Shown here piece after piece: positions 9,292-17,864 of a DNA stretch of 42,809 nucleotides. The number at the start of each line of letters is the position of its first letter. Position 1 is the first letter of the stretch. The DNA lies in the NCBI GenBank assembly GCA_018110905.1, contig JAGBAZ010000024.1, forward strand, positions 1 to 42,809. Direction: 5' to 3'. Both the position numbers and the translations under genes were made by a program. The stretch is from Oscillospiraceae bacterium. Its GTDB lineage: Bacteria > Bacillota > Clostridia > Oscillospirales > Ruminococcaceae. Under the pieces are notes generated by a model. That model did no database searches, had not been told where the DNA came from, and was given only the letters and a program-made list of their open reading frames with translations.

Positions 9292-9848
9292 AGAAGATGA
9301 GTAAAACTTTAAAGATCATTATTTCAATAGCTCTTGCGGTTTCACTTATCGGATGCGGAGCAGCTTTTGCAATGATGATTGCGCGTTCTCAAAAAGAGAA
9401 CAACAACTTTACTCCCGCCGTTGTAAACTGTGAAGTGAATGAAGCTTTTGCTGATGATAAAAAAACAAGCATAAAAGTGAAAAACACCGGAAATGTCGAG
9501 GCTTATCTCAGAATTTGTTTTGTTACCTATTGGGTAAATACGGACGAAAATGATAATGGAATAATTGTTTCGGAACCTTCCAAAAACATTACAGATTTTC
9601 CGTTTGATGATAAAAAATGGAAAAAGGGAAGCAATAATATTTATTATTATACCGAGGCAATTGCTCCCGGAGCGGAAATTGAATTTTTGAAAAACGGTGA
9701 AAAAATTATTCTTGAAGTTGATGCAAACGGGAACCGCCAGGTAATAGAAGTTTTTGCTGAAGCTATTCAGTCACTCCCGGCAGAGGCGGTTACCGAAAGC
9801 TGGGGAGTAACTCTCGATGAAAACGGCTTAATAACCGCAGTATCGTAA
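9288..9848 (+). CDS. Small TasA/CalY-like exported protein
   Basis: About 186 residues, from GTG 9288 overlapping the previous stop, or 183 from ATG 9297; no strong SD separates the two. The N-terminus is hydrophobic and contains VSLIGCGAAFA, where LIGC fits a lipobox, although SipW-type cleavage near AFA is the alternative. The mature part has VNCEVNEAF, KVKNTGNVEAYLRICFVTYW and ESWGVTLDENG, a pattern seen in small partners of SipW/sortase clusters in Clostridia. Overlap with the giant adhesin gene argues that the two act together, for example this protein capping or anchoring the adhesin. A terminator follows at once. Confidence 0.6.
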   Translation: MKKMSKTLKIIISIALAVSLIGCGAAFAMMIARSQKENNNFTPAVVNCEVNEAFADDKKTSIKVKNTGNVEAYLRICFVTYWVNTDENDNGIIVSEPSKNITDFPFDDKKWKKGSNNIYYYTEAIAPGAEIEFLKNGEKIILEVDANGNRQVIEVFAEAIQSLPAEAVTESWGVTLDENGLITAVS

Positions 9849-9858
9849 AACGTGTAAA

Positions 9859-9887
9859 GGCGGCGGAAAATCCGCCGCCTTTTTTTT
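9859..9887 (+). terminator. Rho-independent terminator between TasA-like gene and sortase
   Basis: Perfect GGCGGCGGA-AAA-TCCGCCGCC stem (9859-9879) followed by eight T. The sortase SD (AAAGGAGA) starts a few bases later, so sortase transcription probably depends on partial read-through. Confidence 0.9.
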
Positions 9888-9901
9888 CAAAGGAGAAAGA
9901 A

Positions 9902-10651
9902 ATGCGAAAAAATATAATTTTTGTTTTGCTCTTTGTTCTTATTGCGGTCCTTGGATTTTCAAGCTTTATGATTGTTAAAGAGGTTTCCCAAAGGGAAAAA
10001 GAAAAGGACGATTTTGAAAAGCTCGAGGAACTGGTTTCTTCCGAATCTTCGGAACAGGAAACTGAAAATCAGCCGGATGAAGGGGAAATAAAACCCGTTT
10101 CAAAACGCAATCTTGCGCCGCTTTTTGAACAGAATCCGGACTGCATCGGCTGGATTTATATTGAAGGAACAACGGTGGATTATCCGGTAATGTATACACC
10201 GGATGAGCCGCAAAAATATCTCCGCAAAAATTTTGAGGGCGAATACGCCATGTCCGGAGTTCCTTTCCTTGAAGGAACAAGAAAACTTTCGGATGATAAT
10301 ATTGTGATTTACGGCCACAATATGCTCAACGGAACAATGTTTTCGGATATTACAAAATATGCTGAAAAGACATATTTTGATGAGCACCGCCTGATCGAAT
10401 TTGAAACAGCTGAAGGAGTAAAACTTTATGATATTTTTGCAGTGGTCCTGCTCAAGGATACGGATATCTGGTATTACTTCGATTCGGCGATAAATGATGA
10501 GCATTTCTATGAAATGGTTGACGAAATCATTTTCCGTTCGCTTTATGAAACCGGAATTTATCCGGAATACGGAAAGCAGATTCTGACTCTTTCCACCTGT
10601 TACGGAGAGAATGACGAAGACAGAATCATAATAATAGGAACCGAAAAATAA
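9902..10651 (+). CDS. srtB: Class B sortase
   Basis: A 249-residue membrane-anchored transpeptidase that joins sorting-signal proteins to peptidoglycan or to each other. N-terminal membrane helix (about 5-25), a short acidic linker, then the sortase B fold: NPDCIGWIYIEGT, VDYPVMY, catalytic His139 in IYGHNM, Cys233 in TLSTCYG, and Arg241 in EDRIIIIG. Length and motif order match class B. Starts at ATG 9902 behind AAAGGAGA and ends at a bidirectional terminator. The most obvious substrate in the window is the PPDTGD protein at 1978. Class B enzymes usually anchor haem proteins or act as pilin polymerases in Clostridia; the context here favours a surface-fibre role. Confidence 0.93.
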   Translation: MRKNIIFVLLFVLIAVLGFSSFMIVKEVSQREKEKDDFEKLEELVSSESSEQETENQPDEGEIKPVSKRNLAPLFEQNPDCIGWIYIEGTTVDYPVMYTPDEPQKYLRKNFEGEYAMSGVPFLEGTRKLSDDNIVIYGHNMLNGTMFSDITKYAEKTYFDEHRLIEFETAEGVKLYDIFAVVLLKDTDIWYYFDSAINDEHFYEMVDEIIFRSLYETGIYPEYGKQILTLSTCYGENDEDRIIIIGTEK

Positions 10652-10688
10652 AAAATGAGCACGGGAAATTTTTCCGTGCTCATTTTTT
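10651..10688. terminator. Bidirectional terminator after sortase
   Basis: A-rich flank, ATGAGCACGG (10655-10664) paired with CCGTGCTCAT (10674-10683), then T6. It closes the surface cluster. Confidence 0.85.
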
Positions 10689-10748
10689 GTCTGCGAATAA
10701 TTGCCGCTTTTTATGGAAAAATATCCTTTGGAAAGGCGGCGTTTTTAA

Positions 10749-12137
10749 ATGAATATATCAACGGATATAGAAGTCAATAAACTGCATTTTGATGCGCTTT
10801 TTTGCACAAAACGCAATTTTGATTTAAAGAAAAGGGAACTTGAAATTGCCGGTAAATTGGCGGTGCTCTATATGATAGACGGATTTCTCCGAAGCGACGT
10901 TCTGGAAAGGATCCTGGCGGAATTTTCTTTCCTTAAAGACGGCGATGCCGCATCGGAAAAGGAGTTTTTTGAAAAACATATCCCCTTCGGCGGGGTGGAT
11001 TCGGAAAATGATGACGAAATGATCGTAACCGCAGTGCTCAGCGGAAGAACGGTGCTCATGATAGACGGATTCGAAAACGCTTTTATTTTCGAACTGCGGA
11101 ATTATCCCCAGCGTGATAATGCGGAACCGGACAGGGACAAGGTCCTCCGGGGTTCGCGCGACGGTTTTACCGAAACAATGCTTTTTAATGCGGCACTTAT
11201 CCGAAGAAGAATACGCGACTGTGATTTAAGCATTGAATATCAGAGCATCGGAACGGTTTCAAAAACAGACGTTGCCCTTTGCTATCTCAGCAAAAAAGTC
11301 GATAAGACAATGCTTGAAGATGTCAGAAACAAAATAAAAAACTCAAAAATCGAGGCTCTGACCATGAGCCAGGAGGATATGGCAAATGTCATAAACGGAA
11401 AGCAGCGCTGGAATCCGTTCCCGAAATATAAATTCACCGAAAGACCGGACGTTGCCGCGGCACAGATTATGCAGGGCGACCTGATTGTTCTTGTGGATAA
11501 CACCCCGACGGCGATGATAATGCCGGCGACAATTTTTGATATCGCCGAGGACGCGAACGATTATTATTTTCCGCCGCTGACCGGGGCATATCTTCGGATA
11601 ACCCGAATCCTTACGATGATAGTCACCCTTTTTGTAACTCCGGTCTGGCTTCTTGCGCTTGAATATCCGGAAAAAGTACCGGAGGTTTTCAGCTTCGTAC
11701 TTGTTACCGAAAATCAGAACATTCCAATAATATGGCAGCTTCTGATACTTGAATTTGTAATAGACGGGCTGAAGCTTTCGTCGCTCAACACTCCCGGAAT
11801 GCTTTCTTCAACTTTTTCGATAATCGCGGGTATAATTGTGAGCGATTTTGCGGTAAAAAGCGGCTGGTTCGCTTCGGAAACAATGCTCTACATGGCTTTT
11901 GTCGCAATGGCAAATTACAGCCAGCCCGGTTATGAACTCGGTTACGCAATAAAATTTATGAGAATGTTCCTTCTTGTAGGAACGGCGCTTTTCGGAATCT
12001 GGGGTTTCCTTGCGGGAATAGCTCTTACGCTTTGGCTTCTTCTTTCAACAAAAATCCACGGAAAAGGCGGATATTTTTCCCCGATAATTCCGTTTTCGGC
12101 AAAAGGAGTTGCAAAACTTCTTTTCCGGCTCAAATAA
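10749..12137 (+). CDS. GerA/SpoVAF-family spore germination protein
   Basis: A 462-residue inner-membrane protein of the GerA family (receptor A subunit/SpoVAF). The soluble N-terminal half carries the conserved LRGSRDGFTE motif (about 132-141) and MQGDLIVLVDNTPTA; the C-terminal half has about five to six membrane helices from residue 280, with LKLSSLNTPGMLSSTFSII and SQPGYELGYAIKF. No GerB or GerC partner lies beside it, which fits a stand-alone SpoVAF-type protein better than a full receptor. Starts at ATG 10749 behind GGAAAGG. Upstream GAATA (10696-10700) and a weak A/T-rich -10-like stretch could be a forespore promoter, but the match is poor. Indicates that the host makes endospores, or descends from one that did. 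Confidence 0.85.
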   Translation: MNISTDIEVNKLHFDALFCTKRNFDLKKRELEIAGKLAVLYMIDGFLRSDVLERILAEFSFLKDGDAASEKEFFEKHIPFGGVDSENDDEMIVTAVLSGRTVLMIDGFENAFIFELRNYPQRDNAEPDRDKVLRGSRDGFTETMLFNAALIRRRIRDCDLSIEYQSIGTVSKTDVALCYLSKKVDKTMLEDVRNKIKNSKIEALTMSQEDMANVINGKQRWNPFPKYKFTERPDVAAAQIMQGDLIVLVDNTPTAMIMPATIFDIAEDANDYYFPPLTGAYLRITRILTMIVTLFVTPVWLLALEYPEKVPEVFSFVLVTENQNIPIIWQLLILEFVIDGLKLSSLNTPGMLSSTFSIIAGIIVSDFAVKSGWFASETMLYMAFVAMANYSQPGYELGYAIKFMRMFLLVGTALFGIWGFLAGIALTLWLLLSTKIHGKGGYFSPIIPFSAKGVAKLLFRLK

Positions 12138-12187
12138 TCGATTGCGGAATAATTTTGTTAGGAAATTGTTAAATAATTCAATATTTG

Positions 12188-12216
12188 TTGAAAAGAATAT
12201 AAAAATAGGTTATTAT
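12188..12216 (+). promoter_or_regulatory. SigA-type promoter of the acetyltransferase operon
   Basis: TTGAAA (12188-12193), 17 nt, TATTAT (12211-12216), about 84 nt before the MBOAT start. The stretch between is A-rich and holds no other gene. Confidence 0.75.
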
Positions 12217-12299
12217 GTTTTTACTGTCTTAACAAAAAAGTTCGCTTAAAAAACGACATCAGATAGATAAATAAACAAACAAGGACGGACGACAAAAAT

Positions 12300-13700
12300 A
12301 TGGTATTTGCAAACTTATTTTTCCTCTATCTTTTCCTGCCGGTAAATATCCTGCTCTATTTTTCCACCAAAAACAGAGCGTTCAGAAACGCGGTTCTGAT
12401 TTTCTTTTCGCTCTTTTTTTATGCCTGGGGTGAACCTGTTTGGGTAACACTTCTTATTTTCAGCGCAACTATCGACTATTTTCATGGCCTTATTATTGAA
12501 AAAAACCGCGGAAAAATCGGCGCAAAACTTGCGCTCATATCTTCGCTTGTTCTCAACCTCGGACTTTTGGGAATTTTTAAATACAGCGGATTTTTCGTGG
12601 AAAATATCAATTTCCTCACCGGGCTTGATCTTCCGGTTCCGGCTTTTTCTCTTCCTATAGGTATAAGCTTCTATACTTTCCAGACCCTCAGCTATACCAT
12701 CGACGTTTATAAAGGAAACGTTGAACCCCAGCATAACTATATGAAATTCTTCATGTATGTTTCGCTCTATACCCAGCTTGTTGCAGGTCCGATAGTACGA
12801 TATGCGGACGTTGCTCTTGAAGTTAACAACCGCCGGGAAAACCTCGAGGATATCTGGAGCGGAACCGCAAGATTCCTTGTGGGTCTTACAAAAAAAGTCT
12901 TTATCGCCAACGTTGCAGGCCAGTTTGCGGAAACCTATCTTTCCGGTGACCTTACAGCAAGAAGCACCGCCGCGGTCTGGTTCGGTATTCTTATGTTCTC
13001 GATTCAGATTTATTACGATTTCTCCGGTTATTCCGATATGGCAATCGGTCTCGGAAAAGTTTTTGGATTCCATTTCCTCGAAAACTTCAACTATCCCTAT
13101 ATTGCCCGTTCCGCAACGGAATTCTGGCGCAGATGGCATATGTCCCTTGGCGGATTCTTCCGTGATTACGTCTATATCCCCCTTGGAGGAAACAGAAAAC
13201 ACCAGATCCTCAACCTCTTTATCGTCTGGTTCCTTACCGGTTTCTGGCATGGAGCAAGCTGGAACTTTATAATCTGGGGTCTTTGGTTCGGTGTTCTTAT
13301 CATCATCGAAAAACTCTTCCTTCTCAAATGGCTCAAAAAACTTCCGGTTATTTCGAACATCTATCTTCTTTTTATTGCCGTTATAGGCTGGGTAATGTTC
13401 TATTTCGAGGATATGGGACAGATGTTTGATTGCTTCGCGGTTATGTTCGGCGCAAAAGGTACCGGTTTCTGGGACATTTCTCTTGAAATAACTCTTCTCG
13501 GCAATATTTTCTGGATAATCCTTGCGGTCGCTTTCTGTATGCCGATTGTTCCGGCGGTCAAAAAGTTTATTGCGGACCGTCCGAAACTCCAGATGCCCGC
13601 AAAAATCCTTATGATTCCTTCGAACGCTGTTATGCTTATTGTAAACACCGCTCTTCTTGTCGGTATGAGCTATAACCCGTTCCTCTATTATAAATTCTAA
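12300..13700 (+). CDS. MBOAT-family O-acyltransferase, AlgI-type
   Basis: A 466-residue polytopic membrane O-acyltransferase of the AlgI/DltB/PatA group, which moves acetyl groups across the membrane for O-acetylation of extracellular polymers. About ten hydrophobic segments are visible. Signature motifs are FPLSIGISFYTFQ-like SLPIGISFYTFQTLSYTID, YYDFSGYSDMAIGLG, ATEFWRRWHMSLGGFFRDY and TGFWHGASWNFIIWG with the presumed catalytic His317. ATG 12300 has only a weak AAGGA upstream. It is followed 20 nt later by a DHHW-family partner, the usual AlgI/AlgJ-like pair. The acceptor polymer (exopolysaccharide or cell wall) cannot be told from the sequence. Confidence 0.92.
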   Translation: MVFANLFFLYLFLPVNILLYFSTKNRAFRNAVLIFFSLFFYAWGEPVWVTLLIFSATIDYFHGLIIEKNRGKIGAKLALISSLVLNLGLLGIFKYSGFFVENINFLTGLDLPVPAFSLPIGISFYTFQTLSYTIDVYKGNVEPQHNYMKFFMYVSLYTQLVAGPIVRYADVALEVNNRRENLEDIWSGTARFLVGLTKKVFIANVAGQFAETYLSGDLTARSTAAVWFGILMFSIQIYYDFSGYSDMAIGLGKVFGFHFLENFNYPYIARSATEFWRRWHMSLGGFFRDYVYIPLGGNRKHQILNLFIVWFLTGFWHGASWNFIIWGLWFGVLIIIEKLFLLKWLKKLPVISNIYLLFIAVIGWVMFYFEDMGQMFDCFAVMFGAKGTGFWDISLEITLLGNIFWIILAVAFCMPIVPAVKKFIADRPKLQMPAKILMIPSNAVMLIVNTALLVGMSYNPFLYYKF

Positions 13701-13720
13701 AGAAAGGAGAAGGCATTTTT

Positions 13721-15181
13721 ATGAAAATCGATAAACACGCCTACGGCGAAGATTATAACAAAGAGCGCAACGATAAAATCGTAAAAATCGCAAGTGTTGC
13801 GGTCTGCCTTCTTCTTATTTTTGTAATCGGAATCCTTGCCTGGGCACTTCCCCAGCCGACCTATTCCGAATATGAAAAGCGCGACCTTAACCAGATGCCC
13901 GAATTCAGCTTTGAATCTCTTATGAAAGGTGAATATACCCTCGGGATCGAGCTTGCTTATGCTGATACCTTCACATTCCGCGAAAGTTTTGTAAAGCTCC
14001 AGTCCGCTCTTGAGGACATGCGCGGAATCCATATCGACGGCGCGCAGATTTATGGACCCGTTCCCGGAACAACCGGCAATGAAAATCCGCCAGCTTCTTC
14101 CGAAAGCAGTTCTTCCGAACCGGAAAACAGCGAACCTTCAGCAAACACTTCTTCCGAGACCGAGAGCCAGCCGGAAAACCCCTCTTCTTCCGAAAGCAGT
14201 TCCGCGCCGGAAACCGGTTCCGAACCGGAACAGCCCGTTGTTGATGACGGAACCGAAGGCGAAACCGTTGCGGGAATCTTCGTTTATAAAGGCATTGCAT
14301 TCGAACTTTTCGGCGGAAGCAAATCCGCCGCGGAATACTATGCTTCCGTTGTCAATAAATATGGCGATGCTTTCGGAAGCGATGTTAATGTTTACAACAT
14401 GGTTATTCCGAAACACGCCGAATTCTATCCTTTCCCGAAGAGATATCAGAATATTTCCAATTCCGAAAAGGACAGCATAGATTACATCTATTCCATGTAT
14501 GACAGCGACGTTATTCCCGTCGATGCCTACAGCGTTCTTGAGGCGCATAAAGACGAATATCTTTATTTCAACACTGACCACCATTGGACCGGTCTTGGCG
14601 CCTATTACGCCTATACAGCGTTTATGGAGGCTGCCGGACTTGATCATTATGATTACAGCGACTATACCAAGCACACAATAGAGGGCTTCCTCGGAACGCT
14701 TTATTCCGGAACCAACATGGCAAAATCCCTTGAAAAAAATCCGGACTATGTTGAATGGTGCGAATTCCCGGTCGGAAACAAAACTTATCAGTATAACAAA
14801 GGCGACCTTCAGAATTATTTCTCCTCTTCCGTAATGCACGGTTACGCAAGCGGACCTTATTCCTACGGCGTTTTCCTCGGCGGTGACTATCCGCTTACCA
14901 TAATCAAAACCGACGTGAACAACGGCAGAAAACTTGTTATAATCAAGGAATCCTACGGCAACGCTCCCGCAACATATATTGCTTCCGGCTTTGAGGAAAC
15001 CTATGTCGTTGACGAACGTTACTATGACGGAAACCTTGCAGAACTTGTTGAAAGCCGCGGAATCACCGACATTCTCATAATCAACAACTGCGCCGCCGCA
15101 AACACCAACTTCCACATCGCAAACATCGAAAGCCTTCTTACCCAAAGCTATTCCGGCGCAATAGCATATCCGGAGGACTAA
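13721..15181 (+). CDS. DHHW-family (AlgJ/AlgX-like) acetyltransferase partner protein
   Basis: A 486-residue membrane-anchored extracellular protein with one N-terminal helix (about 25-45), a Ser/Glu/Pro linker (about 120-170) and a SGNH-like domain. The DHHW motif (D286-W289, in FNTDHHWTGLGAYYAY) is the family signature, and KESYGNAPATYI fits the nucleophile region of AlgJ/X-like proteins. It probably takes acetyl groups relayed by the MBOAT next door and puts them on a surface polymer. ATG 13721 sits behind AGAAAGGAG. The linker codons (GAA, TCC, TCT) are repetitive and likely variable in length between strains. The gene ends 2 nt before the methyltransferase start. Confidence 0.85.
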   Translation: MKIDKHAYGEDYNKERNDKIVKIASVAVCLLLIFVIGILAWALPQPTYSEYEKRDLNQMPEFSFESLMKGEYTLGIELAYADTFTFRESFVKLQSALEDMRGIHIDGAQIYGPVPGTTGNENPPASSESSSSEPENSEPSANTSSETESQPENPSSSESSSAPETGSEPEQPVVDDGTEGETVAGIFVYKGIAFELFGGSKSAAEYYASVVNKYGDAFGSDVNVYNMVIPKHAEFYPFPKRYQNISNSEKDSIDYIYSMYDSDVIPVDAYSVLEAHKDEYLYFNTDHHWTGLGAYYAYTAFMEAAGLDHYDYSDYTKHTIEGFLGTLYSGTNMAKSLEKNPDYVEWCEFPVGNKTYQYNKGDLQNYFSSSVMHGYASGPYSYGVFLGGDYPLTIIKTDVNNGRKLVIIKESYGNAPATYIASGFEETYVVDERYYDGNLAELVESRGITDILIINNCAAANTNFHIANIESLLTQSYSGAIAYPED

Positions 15182-15183
15182 AA

Positions 15184-16554
15184 ATGGAGAAAAAGCTTTT
15201 GATAAAAGAAAAAAGTTTTATCGAAACCGAAATAACCGCTGTCACCAATGAGGGCAGCGGTGTTTCGCGTTATGAGGGAATGGTGGTTTTCACTCCGCTT
15301 GCTGCTCCCGGCGACCTTGCAAAAGTCAAAATTGCAAAGGTCGGAAAGACTTGTATCTATGGAGAACTCGATTCCGTGCTCAAACCTTCAAAAGACCGCA
15401 CAGACCCGGAATGCGAAGTTTTCGGCGAATGCGGCGGATGCTCTCTCCGCCATCTGAAATATGAAGCGGAACTCCGGGAAAAAACAAGCTGGGTCCGTGA
15501 CCATGTTCAGCGCATCGGCGGATTTGACCTTGAACCTTTTCCGGCGATAGGTTCTCCGAAAACCGAAGAATACCGCAACAAAGCCATTTATCAGGTTGGA
15601 AAAGGCGAAAAAGGCGAACCGGTTTTCGGTTTTTACCGCAAAAAAAGCCACGACGTAATGGACTGCAAAAACTGCAGATTACAGCCGAAGGAATTTGCGG
15701 ATATCCTTGATGCAGTCGGCTTTTTTGTAAAACAAAACAAAATTTCAGTATATGATGAAAAATCCCACAGCGGACTTCTGCGTGCCGTTTATATCCGAAA
15801 AGGCGAGGTCACCGGCGAAATCGGAATCTGCCTTGTGCTCAACGGAGATAAACTTCCCGGCGAAAAACTTCTTGTTTCGCTTTTGAGCACGCAGTTTGAA
15901 AATATCGTAAGCATCGTGCTCAACACCAACAAAGAACGTACCAACGTGGTGCTCGGAAGAAAATCCAGAACAATTTTCGGAAAGGACGGAATCACCGACG
16001 TTCTTTGCGGAGTTACCGTTGACATTTCTCCCGCCGCTTTTTACCAGGTAAACCACTCCGGCGCGGAAATTCTTTATAAAACCGCCGCGGATTTTGCCGG
16101 ACTTTCCGGCGGCGAACTTGTTCTCGATCTTTATTGCGGAGCGGGAACCATCGGCCTTTCCATGGCTGAAAAAGCCGGAAAACTTATCGGAGTTGAAATC
16201 GTTCCGGAAGCTGTTGAAAACGCGAAAATCAACGCAGAACGAATGGGCGTTAAAAACGCGGAATTTATCTGCGGAGATGCGGGAGCGGCCGCAGCGGAAC
16301 TTGAAAAGCGCGGAACTGCTCCTGACGTAATAATTCTTGACCCGCCGAGAAAAGGCTGCAGCGAAGACACACTCGAAGCCGTTGCAAAAATGGCGCCGAA
16401 GAGAGTTGTTTATGTTTCCTGCAACACCGCAACAATGGCGCGTGATTTCAAAATTATGCAGTCTCTCGGCTATGAACCGGAAAAAGTCCAGCCCGTCGAT
16501 ATGTTCCCGAAAACCGCACATGTTGAGGGTGTGGGACTGCTTATAAAACGCTGA
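15184..16554 (+). CDS. rlmD: 23S rRNA (uracil-5-)-methyltransferase, RlmD/TrmA family
   Basis: A 456-residue SAM-dependent RNA m5U methyltransferase. Domains in order: N-terminal TRAM domain (about 10-65), an Fe-S cluster set in CEVFGECGGC plus CKNC (Cys161-164 region), the catalytic domain with SAM-binding LDLYCGAGTIGLSMA, LDPPRKGCSEDT, and the catalytic Cys413 in YVSCNTATMARD. Starts at ATG 15184 behind GGAGG (15172-15176), close to the DHHW gene. A second, TRAM-less family member is at 29526; two paralogues are common in Firmicutes, so the exact target uridine of each is uncertain (U1939-type, U747-type, or both). Confidence 0.9.
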   Translation: MEKKLLIKEKSFIETEITAVTNEGSGVSRYEGMVVFTPLAAPGDLAKVKIAKVGKTCIYGELDSVLKPSKDRTDPECEVFGECGGCSLRHLKYEAELREKTSWVRDHVQRIGGFDLEPFPAIGSPKTEEYRNKAIYQVGKGEKGEPVFGFYRKKSHDVMDCKNCRLQPKEFADILDAVGFFVKQNKISVYDEKSHSGLLRAVYIRKGEVTGEIGICLVLNGDKLPGEKLLVSLLSTQFENIVSIVLNTNKERTNVVLGRKSRTIFGKDGITDVLCGVTVDISPAAFYQVNHSGAEILYKTAADFAGLSGGELVLDLYCGAGTIGLSMAEKAGKLIGVEIVPEAVENAKINAERMGVKNAEFICGDAGAAAAELEKRGTAPDVIILDPPRKGCSEDTLEAVAKMAPKRVVYVSCNTATMARDFKIMQSLGYEPEKVQPVDMFPKTAHVEGVGLLIKR

Positions 16555-16568
16555 AAAAAGGTGACTCC

Positions 16569-17264
16569 ATGAACGAAGAATGCCTTATCTGCAAAGCGCC
16601 TCTTACATATCTTGAAAAAGACGAACTTATGGAGTGCGTTCTTTGCCATAAAAAAGAAATGACGAAAACCCGCTGTGAAAAAGGTCATTATGTCTGTGAT
16701 GATTGCCACACAAAGGGAATGGATACCATTCTGTCCCTTTGTCTTGCGGAAAAATCAAAAAATCCGGCGGAGATAATCCAGAAAATGATGGCAATGCCTT
16801 TTTGTCATATGCATGGTCCGGAGCATCACGTAATGGTCGGTTCCGCTTTGCTTACCGCCTATAAAAACTCCGGTGGAAATATTGATTTAAGAGAATCTCT
16901 TCTCGAAATGCAGAACCGGGGAAGAAAAGTTCCCGGAGGAGCCTGCGGATTCTGGGGTGCCTGCGGTGCGGGTATAAGCAGCGGAATGTTTGTTTCTATA
17001 ATCACAAAATCGAATCCTCTTGCAAACGAGGAATGGGGACTTTCCAACAAAATGACCTCAAAATCTCTCGAAGCAATCGGAAAAATCGGCGGACCGCGCT
17101 GCTGCAAAAGGGATTCTTTTCTTGCGATAAAATCCGCGGTGGAATTTGTCCGGAAAAATTTCGGAATTGAAATGGAAGAAAGCGGGATAATCTGCGACTA
17201 CAGCGCAAAAAATAACCAGTGCATAAAGGAACGCTGTCCGTTCAATCCTATCCATAAAATCTGA
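16569..17264 (+). CDS. DUF5714-family Cys-rich protein
   Basis: A 231-residue cytoplasmic protein that I match to the DUF5714 family. The N-terminus has two CxxC pairs (CLIC, CVLC) and CEKGHYVCDDCHTKGMD, a likely zinc-ribbon; the core has CHMHGPEHHVMVGSALLTAY, PGGACGFWGACGAGISSG and GGPRCCKRDS; a last Cys cluster (CIKERCPFNP) ends it. The many Cys/His suggest metal or Fe-S binding. Homologues are often near methyltransferases or redox genes in anaerobes. Function unknown. ATG 16569 with AAAAGGTGA as SD; 14 nt after the rRNA methyltransferase. Confidence 0.75.
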   Translation: MNEECLICKAPLTYLEKDELMECVLCHKKEMTKTRCEKGHYVCDDCHTKGMDTILSLCLAEKSKNPAEIIQKMMAMPFCHMHGPEHHVMVGSALLTAYKNSGGNIDLRESLLEMQNRGRKVPGGACGFWGACGAGISSGMFVSIITKSNPLANEEWGLSNKMTSKSLEAIGKIGGPRCCKRDSFLAIKSAVEFVRKNFGIEMEESGIICDYSAKNNQCIKERCPFNPIHKI

Positions 17265-17285
17265 TTGAAAAGGGGAAAACAAAAG

Positions 17286-17864
17286 ATGAAAAAACTTCTT
17301 TATATTGATTCCTGTATCCGCAATGAACTTTCACGCACAAAACGTATCGCAGCTCCGATCGTCGAAAAACTCAAAGAACGCTATGAAGTTGAAACAATAG
17401 TCATAAACGAACTTGAACTTGATCCGGTTCAGTATGACGAAAACCGCCGCAGAGCCGGCGGAACCGTTTCCGAAGAAGCTCTTTGCTGGGCAAACAAGAT
17501 CAAAAATGCCGACAGAATCGTAATTGCCGCGCCTTTCTGGGATATGTCCATTCCCGCGGCGCTTAAAACCTTTTTTGAACTTTGCTCCCTTTTCGGCGTG
17601 ACTTTCGACAGCGACGACAAAACCTGCTTCGGACTTTGCAAGGCGAAAAACGTAATGTTTATAACCACCCGCGGAATGAAAATCGAAACCGGCGAACCTC
17701 TTGAACAGGCAACTCCCTATCTCAAAGCTCTTTTCTGGCTTTGGGGTATAAAAGGTTTTGAAACGGTCGCAAGAAACAATTTTGACTATCTTCCCGCAGA
17801 AAAAATCGAAGAGGAAATTTCTTCTGCAATAAAAGAGGGACTTGAAATTGCAGAAACTTTCTAA
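17286..17864 (+). CDS. Flavodoxin-fold NAD(P)H-dependent oxidoreductase (azoreductase-like)
   Basis: A 192-residue flavodoxin-fold protein of the FMN-dependent NADH-azoreductase/NQO family. Features: KKLLYIDSCIRNELSRTKRI (phosphate-binding loop region), ADRIVIAAPFWDMSIPAALK and MFITTRGM. ATG 17286 is preferred over an in-frame TTG at 17265, because AAAAGGGG lies between them at SD distance. Probably reduces quinones, azo or nitro compounds. Its 3' end overlaps the VanZ-like gene by about 17 nt. Confidence 0.8.
   Translation: MKKLLYIDSCIRNELSRTKRIAAPIVEKLKERYEVETIVINELELDPVQYDENRRRAGGTVSEEALCWANKIKNADRIVIAAPFWDMSIPAALKTFFELCSLFGVTFDSDDKTCFGLCKAKNVMFITTRGMKIETGEPLEQATPYLKALFWLWGIKGFETVARNNFDYLPAEKIEEEISSAIKEGLEIAETF

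Noticed and set aside
12315..13250. A 311-codon antisense open frame inside the MBOAT gene
   Set aside because: No SD or recognisable domain; the plus strand has all AlgI-type motifs.
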